Assembly (NCBI GenBank): GCA_023423215.1
Contig: JAFAFZ010000406.1
Coordinates: 1 to 6,943, forward strand
Source: Actinomycetes bacterium
GTDB taxonomy: Bacteria > Actinomycetota > Acidimicrobiia > Acidimicrobiales > Microtrichaceae
Direction of reading: 5' to 3'
Length of the DNA: 6,943 nucleotides
Shown one piece after another: positions 1 to 5,772 of the stretch (its first letter is position 1; every line of letters begins with the position of its first letter). Both the position numbers and the translations under genes were made by a program. The notes below the pieces were generated by a model. That model was not told where the DNA came from, did no database searches, and worked only from the letters and a program-made list of their open reading frames with translations.

Positions 1-1
1 G

Positions 2-412
2 GGTCCCGACGCACGGGCGGCGGTGCACGACGCGGGCGGCGACGCCACGCAGCTCGCGCTGCTCGCCGGCACCACCACGGGGCCGACCGGCACCGACACG
101 ATGGACGCCGCGCTCGCCGCGCTCGACGCGTGCTGCGTCGAACCGGCGGAGCTCGCCCCCTGGCGCACGCCCGAGCTCGTCGTCGAGTCCGAGGATGCCA
201 CGTCGTTCGCCGGCCAGGGCGCGACACTGGTCGACGCGCTCGCCGGAGGGGCCCAGGTGCTGCGCCTGCGCCACGCCGAGGGAGCGGGGGCCGACTGCGG
301 CCTCGACGCCTCGCAGATCCACGATGCCGCCGTGTACGACCGACTGGCCGAGGTGCTCGACCCGGTCGACGTCACGGTCCTGTCCGCCCACTCCACTGGA
401 GCCACCCGATGA
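2..412 (+). CDS. Unrecognised protein, C-terminal 136 residues (5' end outside window)
   Basis: An open frame runs from the window edge to a TGA at 410-412; the true start lies upstream. A GTG at 23 is in frame, but nothing marks it as the start. The visible part is Ala/Asp-rich, soluble and has no membrane segment. The stretch around GGAQVLRLRHAE, followed by AAVYDRLAEVLDP, faintly recalls the end of the dihydropteroate synthase barrel (GA-x-x-x-R-V-H-D, then a final helix). The diagnostic His-Asp is not clearly present, so I do not assign that function. The stop overlaps the next start as ATGA, and that gene's Shine-Dalgarno sequence (GGAG, 398-401) lies inside this one, so the two are probably translated from one mRNA. 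Coding is well supported by codon bias and the tight junction; function is unknown. Confidence 0.7.
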   Translation, partial: GPDARAAVHDAGGDATQLALLAGTTTGPTGTDTMDAALAALDACCVEPAELAPWRTPELVVESEDATSFAGQGATLVDALAGGAQVLRLRHAEGAGADCGLDASQIHDAAVYDRLAEVLDPVDVTVLSAHSTGATR

Positions 413-861
413 GCGAACCGACCGACGCCCCCGACCGCGATGCCGCACCGTCCGACACCGGTGTCGGCGCCGTCGGCTGGATGCGCTCGCTGGTGATCGA
501 CGCGCACGACCCCGACCTGCTCGCGACGTTCTGGTGCGCCGTGCTCGACGTGCAGGTCGTGGAGCGCGAGTCCGACTGGGTGCAGCTCTCGATCGATCCG
601 GGCGGGACCTTCCTCGCCTTCCAGCCGGTGACCGCCGATCGGCCGACGTCGCTCGTCGCCCGACCCGACATCGAGGTCGTCGACATCGACGTCGCCCGCG
701 ACCGCGTCGTCGCGCTCGGCGGTTCCCACGTGCGCACGATCCAGGAGCTGAAGGGCGACAGCCACTACGTCATGGCCGACCCGGAGGGCAACGAGTTCTG
801 CCTGGTCCAGCCGTTGCCGCCCGAGCTGGCCCGGACCCGCTGGGCGGACCGCTCGGCATGA
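409..861 (+). CDS. VOC / glyoxalase-like domain protein
   Basis: A 150-residue single-domain protein of the vicinal oxygen chelate superfamily, glyoxalase-like type. Visible landmarks are a disordered Asp/Pro-rich N-terminus (1-20), the first beta-alpha-beta unit (LVIDAHDPDLLATFWCAVLD, about 28-47), a central FLAFQPV strand (68-74), and the closing DPEGNEFCLVQP signature (124-135). The ATG at 409 is preceded by GGAG at 7 bases and overlaps the upstream stop (ATGA), which fixes the start. Its own stop overlaps the next ATG in the same way. In many actinobacterial relatives the middle strand carries an R-x-H-x-D motif that may bind metal; here it reads ARPDIEVVD (84-92), so that His is missing. 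Relatives range from dioxygenases to resistance proteins and binding-only proteins, so the substrate cannot be called. Coupling to the Coq4-like gene suggests a shared small-molecule pathway. Confidence 0.88.
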   Translation: MSEPTDAPDRDAAPSDTGVGAVGWMRSLVIDAHDPDLLATFWCAVLDVQVVERESDWVQLSIDPGGTFLAFQPVTADRPTSLVARPDIEVVDIDVARDRVVALGGSHVRTIQELKGDSHYVMADPEGNEFCLVQPLPPELARTRWADRSA

Positions 862-1892
862 CCCGGCTGCTCGTCCCCGGGCCCGAGGCCGCCGAGGCGG
901 TCGTCGGTGGCGTGCTGGGCGCGCTCACCTGGGACGGGGGCGCGCCGACGCCGCTGCAGCTCGAGCTGCTCGACGCGATCCTGCGGCGCTTCAGCGGGGG
1001 CACCGCACCCGACGTGCGGGACTTCCCGGCGTGGGAGCCGTCGCAGGTCGTCGACCGCCTCCCCGACCCGAACCTGCGCAACGAGCTCGCCCACATCGTG
1101 GTGGTGCTCGAGCTGCTGCTGCACCCGCTGCCGCGTGGGCTCGAGCAGCACGTGGAGCGGTACCTGGCCGCCATCGGCGTGCACACCCCGTACGTCTCGA
1201 TCGTGCGCGACACCGCCCAGGACCACCTGCTGAAGCTGCACGCCGACCTGCTGCGGAACTCGTGGTACACCGAGCAGACGATCCACGGGATCTTCCGCGG
1301 CCGCTTCGCCGAGATGGTGCGCTCGAAGCTGGCCTACTACTCGATCGGCCACGACGACCGGCTCTCGGGCCGGTGGCGGGCGCTCGAGCAGTGCCCCGAG
1401 GGGTCCTGGGGCCACGGGGTGTCCGAGTTCTACCGGATCCACGGCTTCGCCTACCCCGGCGAGCACGACGGCATCTACGAGGTCGGCGCCCTGCACGACT
1501 GGGTGCACGTGCTCGCGGACTACGCGACCGACCCCGAGGGCGAGATCGACGTCTTCGCGTTCATCGCCGCGACGATGGAGGACGAGCGGGGCTTCATCCA
1601 GTTCATCTTCACGCTCGCCCTCTTCCAGAACGCGAGCGTCGACACGGTGGGCGGCCGGAAGATCCCGATCGCCCGCGCCGACACCATGTCCGATCCGGGT
1701 GCGGCCGACCGGCTGGCCGACACCCTGTACCGGGCGTCGCGCTGCACCGCGGACGTGATGGGCGGCGTCGACCACTTCGCGCTGAAGGACGAGCCGCTGG
1801 ACGAGCTGCGGCGCCGTTGGGGGATCCCGCCGAAGGGCGTGCCGTCGACCGGCGCCCTCGAGGTGCGCCCGGGCCACGCACCGCACGGCTGA
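858..1892 (+). CDS. Coq4-like metal-motif protein with N-terminal TerB-like helical domain
   Basis: A 344-residue soluble protein. The C-terminal half matches the Coq4 family: PEGSWGHGVSEFY (180-192) corresponds to the conserved 'LPxGTLGxxYxxF' segment. HDWVH (213-217) followed by eleven residues and E229 is exactly the HDxxHx11E metal-binding signature (H213, D214, H217, E229). Coq4 in eukaryotes and proteobacteria acts in ubiquinone biosynthesis at ring carbon C1. Actinobacteria generally use menaquinone, so a different substrate is likely here. Coq4 proteins are usually about 220-270 residues; the extra N-terminal part (about 15-125) is helical, with two repeats (ALTWDGGAPTPLQLELLDAI and the 76-110 block) resembling TerB-like domains. 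That part is my inference. The ATG at 858 overlaps the VOC stop (ATGA), which fixes the start and implies coupled translation. The gene is last in its operon and faces cyp142. Confidence 0.85.
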   Translation: MTRLLVPGPEAAEAVVGGVLGALTWDGGAPTPLQLELLDAILRRFSGGTAPDVRDFPAWEPSQVVDRLPDPNLRNELAHIVVVLELLLHPLPRGLEQHVERYLAAIGVHTPYVSIVRDTAQDHLLKLHADLLRNSWYTEQTIHGIFRGRFAEMVRSKLAYYSIGHDDRLSGRWRALEQCPEGSWGHGVSEFYRIHGFAYPGEHDGIYEVGALHDWVHVLADYATDPEGEIDVFAFIAATMEDERGFIQFIFTLALFQNASVDTVGGRKIPIARADTMSDPGAADRLADTLYRASRCTADVMGGVDHFALKDEPLDELRRRWGIPPKGVPSTGALEVRPGHAPHG

Positions 1893-1899
1893 TGCGGAC

Positions 1900-1938
1900 G
1901 CGGGCCGAGCCGTGCGTCCGGCCGAGCCGGCGGCCCGC
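1900..1938. terminator. Nested hairpin between convergent genes
   Basis: GCGGGCCG (1900-1907) pairs perfectly with CGGCCCGC (1931-1938), giving an 8-bp stem. Inside it, directly against the right arm, CCGGC (1918-1922) and GCCGG (1926-1930) form a second hairpin with a CGA loop. There is no T-run on either strand, as is common for high-GC actinobacterial terminators. It lies in the 45-base gap between the stop of the Coq4-like gene and the stop of the P450 gene, so a bidirectional terminator is the simplest reading. A 10-base direct repeat (GGCCGAGCCG, 1903-1912 and 1920-1929) contributes to the structure. Confidence 0.5.
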
Positions 1939-3143
1939 TACGAGCGTGCACCGGGGGTGAAGCGCACCGGCATGTGCTCGTAGCCCGACACGAAGTTCGC
2001 CGGGCGGTTCCGCGGTTCGACCTCGTCGACGAGCTCGAGGTCCGGCAGGCGACGCAGCAGGTGCTCGAACATGCAGACCAGCTCGAGGCGGGCGAGGCTG
2101 TTCCCCAGGCAGAAGTGGGTGCCGAAGCCGAACGCCACGTGCTCGTTCGGCTGACGGGTCACGTCGAAGCGGAACGGGTCCTCGAACACCGCGGCGTCCC
2201 GGTTGGCCGAGGGGTAGAGCAGCACCATCTGCTCACCTGCGGTGAGCTGCTTGCCGGCGAGCTCGGTGTCGACCAGGACGGTGCGGGCCATGTTGCGGAT
2301 GGGCGACACCCAGCGGAGCATCTCCTCGACCGCGGTCGGGATCAGCGAGGGGTCGTCGACCAGCAGCTGCCGCTGCGCCGGGTCGACGAGCAGCTGGTAC
2401 ATGCCCCCGGTGATGACGTGGCGCGTGGTCTCGTCGCCGCCGATCAGGATGAGCAGCGACTCGTGGATGATCGACTCGTCGTCGAGGCGGTCGCCGTCGA
2501 TCTCGGCGTGCACCAGCACGCTCATCAGGTCGTCCTTGGGCGACTCGCGTCGTTCGGCGATCGCCCGCTCCGCGAACTCGCGGTACCCCATGTACGCCAG
2601 GGTGGCGTTCTCGATCAGCGCGTCCGACGTGCTCGACTGGCTCTTGACCATGTCGTCGGACCACTTCAACAGGTCGGCGCGGTCCTCGGGAGCGACGCCG
2701 AGCTGGTCGCCGATCATGATCATCGGCAGCAGGGCGGCGATGTCGGCGACGAAGTCGCACTCGCCGCGCTCGATGACGGAGTCGATGATCTCGTCCGCCG
2801 CGGCGCGCACGGCGGCCTCGCTGCCGCGCACCTGGCGCGGGGTGAACCCCTTGTTCACCAGCCGTCGCCGGCGGGTGTGCTCGGGATCGTCCATGTCGAT
2901 CATCATCGGCAGCTGCAGGTACGGCTGGGGGCGGCACCCCATGGCGTTCGAGAACGTGTCGGGTCGGCGCGAGATGTCGCGCAGCAGGTCGTAGGTCGAC
3001 ACACCCCACACCTGGCCGTCCCAGTGCAGCGGGTCGTGCTCCCGCATCCAGGTGAGCCCGGCGTGGAAGTCACCACCCCAGAACGCGCCCGAGAGCAGGT
3101 CGATCTCGTGGTCCTGATGTGCCGACAGGTCGATGGTGGTCAC
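1938..3143 (-). CDS. cyp142: Cytochrome P450, CYP142-like steroid C26/C27 monooxygenase
   Basis: A 401-residue soluble bacterial class I P450, full length. The I-helix oxygen-activation motif is GGDETT (235-240), with the acid-threonine pair. The K-helix E-x-x-R is E274/R277 within EEMLRW, and the heme-binding loop is FGFGTHFCLG (338-347) with C345 as the iron ligand. LPMMIDMDDPEH (78-89), LVNKGF, ERGECDFV, LLILIGGDETTRH and the C-terminal RPANFVSG block match my recollection of mycobacterial CYP142 closely. That enzyme hydroxylates and oxidises the side-chain terminal methyl of cholesterol or cholestenone, starting side-chain degradation. It would need a ferredoxin and reductase, neither of which is encoded here. 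The start is GTG at 3143, with AGGGGGG at 3154-3148 as Shine-Dalgarno sequence. An operator-like palindrome lies about 40 bases upstream. Assignment to P450 is certain; to CYP142 likely; the actual substrate is inferred. Confidence 0.93.
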   Translation of the reverse strand: MTTIDLSAHQDHEIDLLSGAFWGGDFHAGLTWMREHDPLHWDGQVWGVSTYDLLRDISRRPDTFSNAMGCRPQPYLQLPMMIDMDDPEHTRRRRLVNKGFTPRQVRGSEAAVRAAADEIIDSVIERGECDFVADIAALLPMIMIGDQLGVAPEDRADLLKWSDDMVKSQSSTSDALIENATLAYMGYREFAERAIAERRESPKDDLMSVLVHAEIDGDRLDDESIIHESLLILIGGDETTRHVITGGMYQLLVDPAQRQLLVDDPSLIPTAVEEMLRWVSPIRNMARTVLVDTELAGKQLTAGEQMVLLYPSANRDAAVFEDPFRFDVTRQPNEHVAFGFGTHFCLGNSLARLELVCMFEHLLRRLPDLELVDEVEPRNRPANFVSGYEHMPVRFTPGARS

Positions 3144-3167
3144 GTCGCCCCCCTGGAGTTGGACACC

Positions 3168-3173
3168 AGTCTA
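3168..3173 (-). promoter_or_regulatory. Candidate -10 box of the cyp142 promoter
   Basis: On the minus strand this reads TAGACT, fitting the actinobacterial TAnnnT -10 pattern. It would give a short leader of roughly 18 bases before the GTG at 3143. The hexamer 17 bases upstream (TGGGAA, 3196-3191) matches TTGACA at only three positions, so the -35 is weak. The operator-like palindrome covers that -35 region, as expected for a repressed promoter. Confidence 0.4.
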
Positions 3174-3181
3174 GGTAGAAC

Positions 3182-3195
3182 TGGAACGCGTTCCC
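3182..3195. promoter_or_regulatory. KstR-like operator upstream of cyp142
   Basis: The perfect 12-bp palindrome GGAACGCGTTCC (3183-3194) lies inside a 14-base window that fits TnnAACnnGTTnnA, the KstR consensus, at 7 of 8 fixed positions; only the last A is C. KstR is the TetR-family repressor of cholesterol catabolism genes in mycobacteria and rhodococci, and cyp142 belongs to its regulon there. The site overlaps the candidate -35 region of the P450 gene and lies about 40 bases before its start codon. Sequence and position are seen directly; identity of the regulator is inferred. Confidence 0.6.
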
Positions 3196-3202
3196 ATTTC
3201 GC

Positions 3203-3214
3203 CACGGCGCCGTG
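3203..3214. repeat. Second perfect palindrome in the cyp142 upstream region
   Basis: CACGGCGCCGTG is a perfect 12-bp inverted repeat. Its centre is 20 bp (about two helical turns) from the centre of the KstR-like palindrome. It could be a second operator half-site pair, or the base of a terminator for the MFS gene that ends at 3242: further short inverted repeats follow (CCGTG/CACGG at 3210-3220, CGGGC/GCCCG at 3218-3229). The sequence alone does not decide between these. Confidence 0.35.
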
Positions 3215-3241
3215 CCACGGGCGAGCCCGACGGCCTCGAGG

Positions 3242-4642
3242 TCAGGCCCCGACGCCGACCAGCTCCTCACGCCGGCGCGCCGTGCGGGCGGACGTCCACG
3301 CGACGAGCGTGCCGAGCAGCGAGACGCCGACGATCACCCAGGCCGCCTGTTGCATGCCGGCGTTGAACGAGCTGTCCGTCGGATCGACCTGGCCGCCGCG
3401 GGTCGCGGTCGCCAGCGTCGCGACGGCGACGCCGGCGGCGACACCGACGTTGCGCAGCGCCGTCAGCAGACCGGAGGCGACACCCGCGTCGGCATCCGGC
3501 ACGGCCGCCATCGCGGCGGTGGTCGACACGTTGTAGCTGAGCCCCTGGCCCACGCCCGAGAGCAGCATGGCGACGATCACGACCCACATCGGACTGGTCT
3601 GCCCGAGCTGCGTGAGCACGAGGAACGACCCGGTCACGAGCACCATGCCCGCCACGAGCGGCCCCGGGGTGCCGGCGCGCCGCACGATGCGCCCCGTCGA
3701 CGCGCCGAGCAGCGCGAACGGCAGCGAGTACGCCAGGAACACGAGACCGGTGGTCGCCGCCGAGAAGTCGCGCACGTCCTGGAGCCAGAACGTCAGCAGG
3801 ATGTTCAGCGCACCGAAGCCCCAGTACGCCAGGAACGCGACGACCACCGGCGGCCGGTACCCGGCCGAGTGCGAGATCGTCGGCTCGATCACCGGGTTGG
3901 CGACACGTCGCTGCTGCACCACGAAGGCGACGAACACCACGACGCCGAGGCCGAGCGCGCCGAGGACGAGCGGATCGCCCCACCCGAGCGAACCTGCCTC
4001 CTGGAAGCCGAAGACCACCAGGGTGATCGCGGCGGTCACGAGCACCGAGCCGAGCACGTCGATCGGGCGACGGTCGCCGGTGGACTCGGGCACGGTCCGC
4101 ACGATGATCGCGGCGGCGACCAGGAGCAGCGGCACGTTCAGGGCGAAGAACCAGCGCCAGTCGAGCGCGTCGACGACCAGGCCCCCGACGACCGGGGCCG
4201 CGGCCGCGGCGGTCGAGCCGCTGGCGCTCCACATGCCGATCGCCCACGCACGGCGTGGCCCGGCGAAGGTGGTGCTGACGACGGAGAGCGAGGCCGGCAT
4301 GAACAGCGAGGTCGCGACGCCCTGCACGGTGCGGGCCAGCACCAGCACCGGGAAGGTCGGCGCGACCGCGCACGCGAGCGTGCCGGCGGCGAACAGGCCG
4401 ACGCCGGCGAGCAGCATGCGGCGGCGACCGATGCGGTCCGCGATGCGACCCGACACCAGCAGCGGACCGGCCGCACCCAGGGCGAAGGCGTTGACGACCC
4501 AGCCCACCGAACCGGGGTCCACGTCCAGGTCCCGCCCGATCTCGGGCAGCGCGACGGCCACGCCGCTGAAGTCGATGCTGAGCACGACGAGCGGCAGCGC
4601 CACCGCGACGAGGATCCAGGTCTGGCTGCCGCGGCGCTGCAC
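3242..4642 (-). CDS. MFS multidrug-type exporter, DHA2 (14-helix) family
   Basis: A 466-residue integral membrane protein with about 14 hydrophobic segments, the first at about 9-28 and the last at about 430-450. Family signatures are SGVAVALPEIGRDL after helix 1 (26-39), motif A GRIADRIGRRR (65-75) in the loop between helices 2 and 3, the RTVQG arginine motif in helix 4 (104-108), and APVVGG followed by DWRWFFALNVP (149-154, 161-171). The last is typical of proton-driven EmrB/QacA-type drug exporters. The substrate is unknown. I chose the GTG at 4642 because it lies six bases after a good -10 box and places the first helix near residue 9. An ATG at 4717 would add 25 Arg-rich residues and overlap the start of the divergent gene. 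It lies 98 bases upstream of cyp142 on the same strand; read-through is possible, but cyp142 has its own control region. Confidence 0.87.
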   Translation of the reverse strand: MQRRGSQTWILVAVALPLVVLSIDFSGVAVALPEIGRDLDVDPGSVGWVVNAFALGAAGPLLVSGRIADRIGRRRMLLAGVGLFAAGTLACAVAPTFPVLVLARTVQGVATSLFMPASLSVVSTTFAGPRRAWAIGMWSASGSTAAAAAPVVGGLVVDALDWRWFFALNVPLLLVAAAIIVRTVPESTGDRRPIDVLGSVLVTAAITLVVFGFQEAGSLGWGDPLVLGALGLGVVVFVAFVVQQRRVANPVIEPTISHSAGYRPPVVVAFLAYWGFGALNILLTFWLQDVRDFSAATTGLVFLAYSLPFALLGASTGRIVRRAGTPGPLVAGMVLVTGSFLVLTQLGQTSPMWVVIVAMLLSGVGQGLSYNVSTTAAMAAVPDADAGVASGLLTALRNVGVAAGVAVATLATATRGGQVDPTDSSFNAGMQQAAWVIVGVSLLGTLVAWTSARTARRREELVGVGA

Positions 4643-4648
4643 CCGTCG

Positions 4649-4654
4649 AGCATA
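4649..4654 (-). promoter_or_regulatory. Candidate -10 box for a leaderless MFS transcript
   Basis: The minus strand reads TATGCT, a strong TAnnnT-type -10 box, then six bases, then the GTG at 4642-4640. Transcription would start at or next to the start codon, giving a leaderless mRNA, which is frequent in actinobacteria. No clear -35 is visible, and there is no Shine-Dalgarno sequence before this GTG. Confidence 0.45.
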
Positions 4655-4702
4655 CGGGCGTGCCACGCGACCCCGTCGCGCCGGTTCCGGGGACCGCGGT
4701 GC

Positions 4703-4708
4703 CAGACT
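4703..4708 (+). promoter_or_regulatory. Candidate -10 box for the divergent gene at 4716
   Basis: CAGACT resembles TAnnnT except for its first base, and lies seven bases before the ATG at 4716. No Shine-Dalgarno sequence precedes that ATG, so a leaderless transcript would explain both facts. The -35 is not recognisable. Support is weak on its own, but consistent with the mirrored arrangement on the other strand. Confidence 0.3.
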
Positions 4709-4715
4709 CGTCACC

Positions 4716-5753
4716 ATGTCCGACGCACGCCCGGCGCTCGACCGCACCACGCGCGACGACGCGGCGCGAGAGCTGCTGGCGCGTGCGCCGCGCCACCCGC
4801 TGCACCCCGAGCGCTTCAGCTCGAACACGCTCTTCGGCCAGCCCGGCATCTACCCCGGGGGCGCCGCCATGGCACCGGCCCGGGGCGCACCGCTCGACGA
4901 CGCGGCGGCGCGCGCCGTGCTGGCGGAGCTGCTCGGCGAGCTCGACGACCCCGACGCCGTGGCGTTCGCGGCCGAGTGGTACGACGACGCGGACCTGTGC
5001 GAGCGGGTGCCGGATCCGTCGCTGCGCGCGGCGCTGCTCCTCCTGGCGGGCGGTCCGGCCGAACCCGAGCTGCACGCCTTCCTCGCGGGCACCACCGTCG
5101 TACGCACCCTGGGCTACGGACGACCCGACGGCGAGGGCCGCATCGTGGGACGTCCCGCCGGCCGGCACGCCGACGTGCCCGCCGGGGGATCGACCGACGA
5201 CGGCGCCCGCGTCGTCAACGAGCGCTACTCGGCGGAGCACCCGGTGCTCGTCGCACCGTCGCTCGCCCACGCGCTCTGCCACCACGGTGACCGTGCCGGC
5301 AACGCCGAGGAGGCCACGCTCCACGGGCTGCTCGCCGCGACCCACGCCTGGTGGCTCTCGGTCCGCCCGGACCTCGGGCGACTCGGCACCGAGCTCTCGC
5401 GTCGTCAGGCCTCGCTCACCATCACGCTGCTCAACGCCCGTGCGCCGGGATCCTGGCGCAGCTCGATCCGCTGCCCCGACGGGCCGGGGACGATCCCGGG
5501 CGGCAACCCGGCGCTGCAGTGCCCCGACCTGTGGAGCATCCCCTTCACCTCGCTGCCGACCGCACGCGCCGAGCTCACGGTGCCGGATCCGGTCCGGCAC
5601 TCGCTCTCACGGCTGGCGTCACCCGACGCGACGCAGCCGCCGCTCACCTACGACGATGCCCTCGGCGCCTGGCTCAGCGCCGCGCTGGGCGAGGGGCCGT
5701 GGTTCGGCCCCGGTCCCCGCGCCCGGGCGGCGCGGGCGCTGGGCCTGCTCTGA
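4716..5753 (+). CDS. Unrecognised 345-residue cytoplasmic protein with a His/Glu cluster
   Basis: I do not recognise this family. The protein is soluble, with no signal peptide or membrane segment. N-terminal residues 10-110 are mostly helical (DDAARELLARAP, AARAVLAELLGEL, SLRAALLLL). A Gly-rich stretch at 133-165 is followed by the most distinctive part, SLAHALCHHGDRAGNAEEAT (182-201) and then H203 and H210. The spacing H185-x3-H189 with E198/E199 downstream resembles an HExxH metalloprotease helix, but the catalytic Glu position is Ala186, so protease activity is not supported. A metal-binding or degenerate-peptidase role is conceivable. Residues 245-280 carry several Cys/Pro/Gly turns (IRCPDGPGTIPGGNP, LQCPDLWSIPF). 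The ATG at 4716 is chosen because it begins the well-biased frame and lies downstream of a possible -10 box. It is divergent from the exporter and convergent with the encapsulin operon, so neighbours give no functional clue. Confidence 0.8.
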   Translation: MSDARPALDRTTRDDAARELLARAPRHPLHPERFSSNTLFGQPGIYPGGAAMAPARGAPLDDAAARAVLAELLGELDDPDAVAFAAEWYDDADLCERVPDPSLRAALLLLAGGPAEPELHAFLAGTTVVRTLGYGRPDGEGRIVGRPAGRHADVPAGGSTDDGARVVNERYSAEHPVLVAPSLAHALCHHGDRAGNAEEATLHGLLAATHAWWLSVRPDLGRLGTELSRRQASLTITLLNARAPGSWRSSIRCPDGPGTIPGGNPALQCPDLWSIPFTSLPTARAELTVPDPVRHSLSRLASPDATQPPLTYDDALGAWLSAALGEGPWFGPGPRARAARALGLL

Positions 5754-5756
5754 TCC

Positions 5757-5772
5757 GACGCCGGTGGGCGTC
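5757..5772. terminator. Perfect hairpin between convergent genes
   Basis: GACGCC (5757-5762) and GGCGTC (5767-5772) form a perfect 6-bp stem with a GGTG loop. The hairpin fills the 17-base gap between the stop at 5751-5753 and the encapsulin stop, and its right arm overlaps that stop codon. No T-run follows on either strand. A shared bidirectional terminator is the likely role. Confidence 0.5.

Noticed and set aside
2..412. First gene as dihydropteroate synthase
   Set aside because: Only a faint resemblance to the final barrel strand and helix (GGAQVLRLRHAE). The expected R-x-H-D is not clear and the N-terminal motifs are outside the window.
195..857. Long N-terminal extension of the Coq4-like frame back to 195
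   Set aside because: That region is Arg/Pro-rich and overlaps the well-supported VOC gene. The ATG at 858, with its ATGA overlap, is the natural start.
4643..4849. Longer MFS protein starting at 4849 or 4717
   Set aside because: The added residues are Ser/Arg-rich and overlap the coding start of the divergent gene. The first helix and family alignment fit the GTG at 4642, which also has a well-placed -10 box.
5268..5285. HALCHH as an active zinc metalloprotease HExxH motif
   Set aside because: The catalytic Glu position is Ala, so the active-site rule is broken; kept only as a possible metal site.
3212..5290. Very long plus-strand open frame (692 codons) antisense to the MFS gene, with similar long frames at 1974-3536, 3567-5753 and 5351-6844
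   Set aside because: These are stop-poor shadow frames caused by high GC. Their products are Arg/His/Ala-rich and low in complexity, with no motifs, and they overlap well-recognised genes.
3267..5600. Minus-strand 777-codon open frame
   Set aside because: It runs through the MFS gene in a different frame and antisense to the gene at 4716; its composition is Arg/Gly/Ala-rich, with no recognisable domain.
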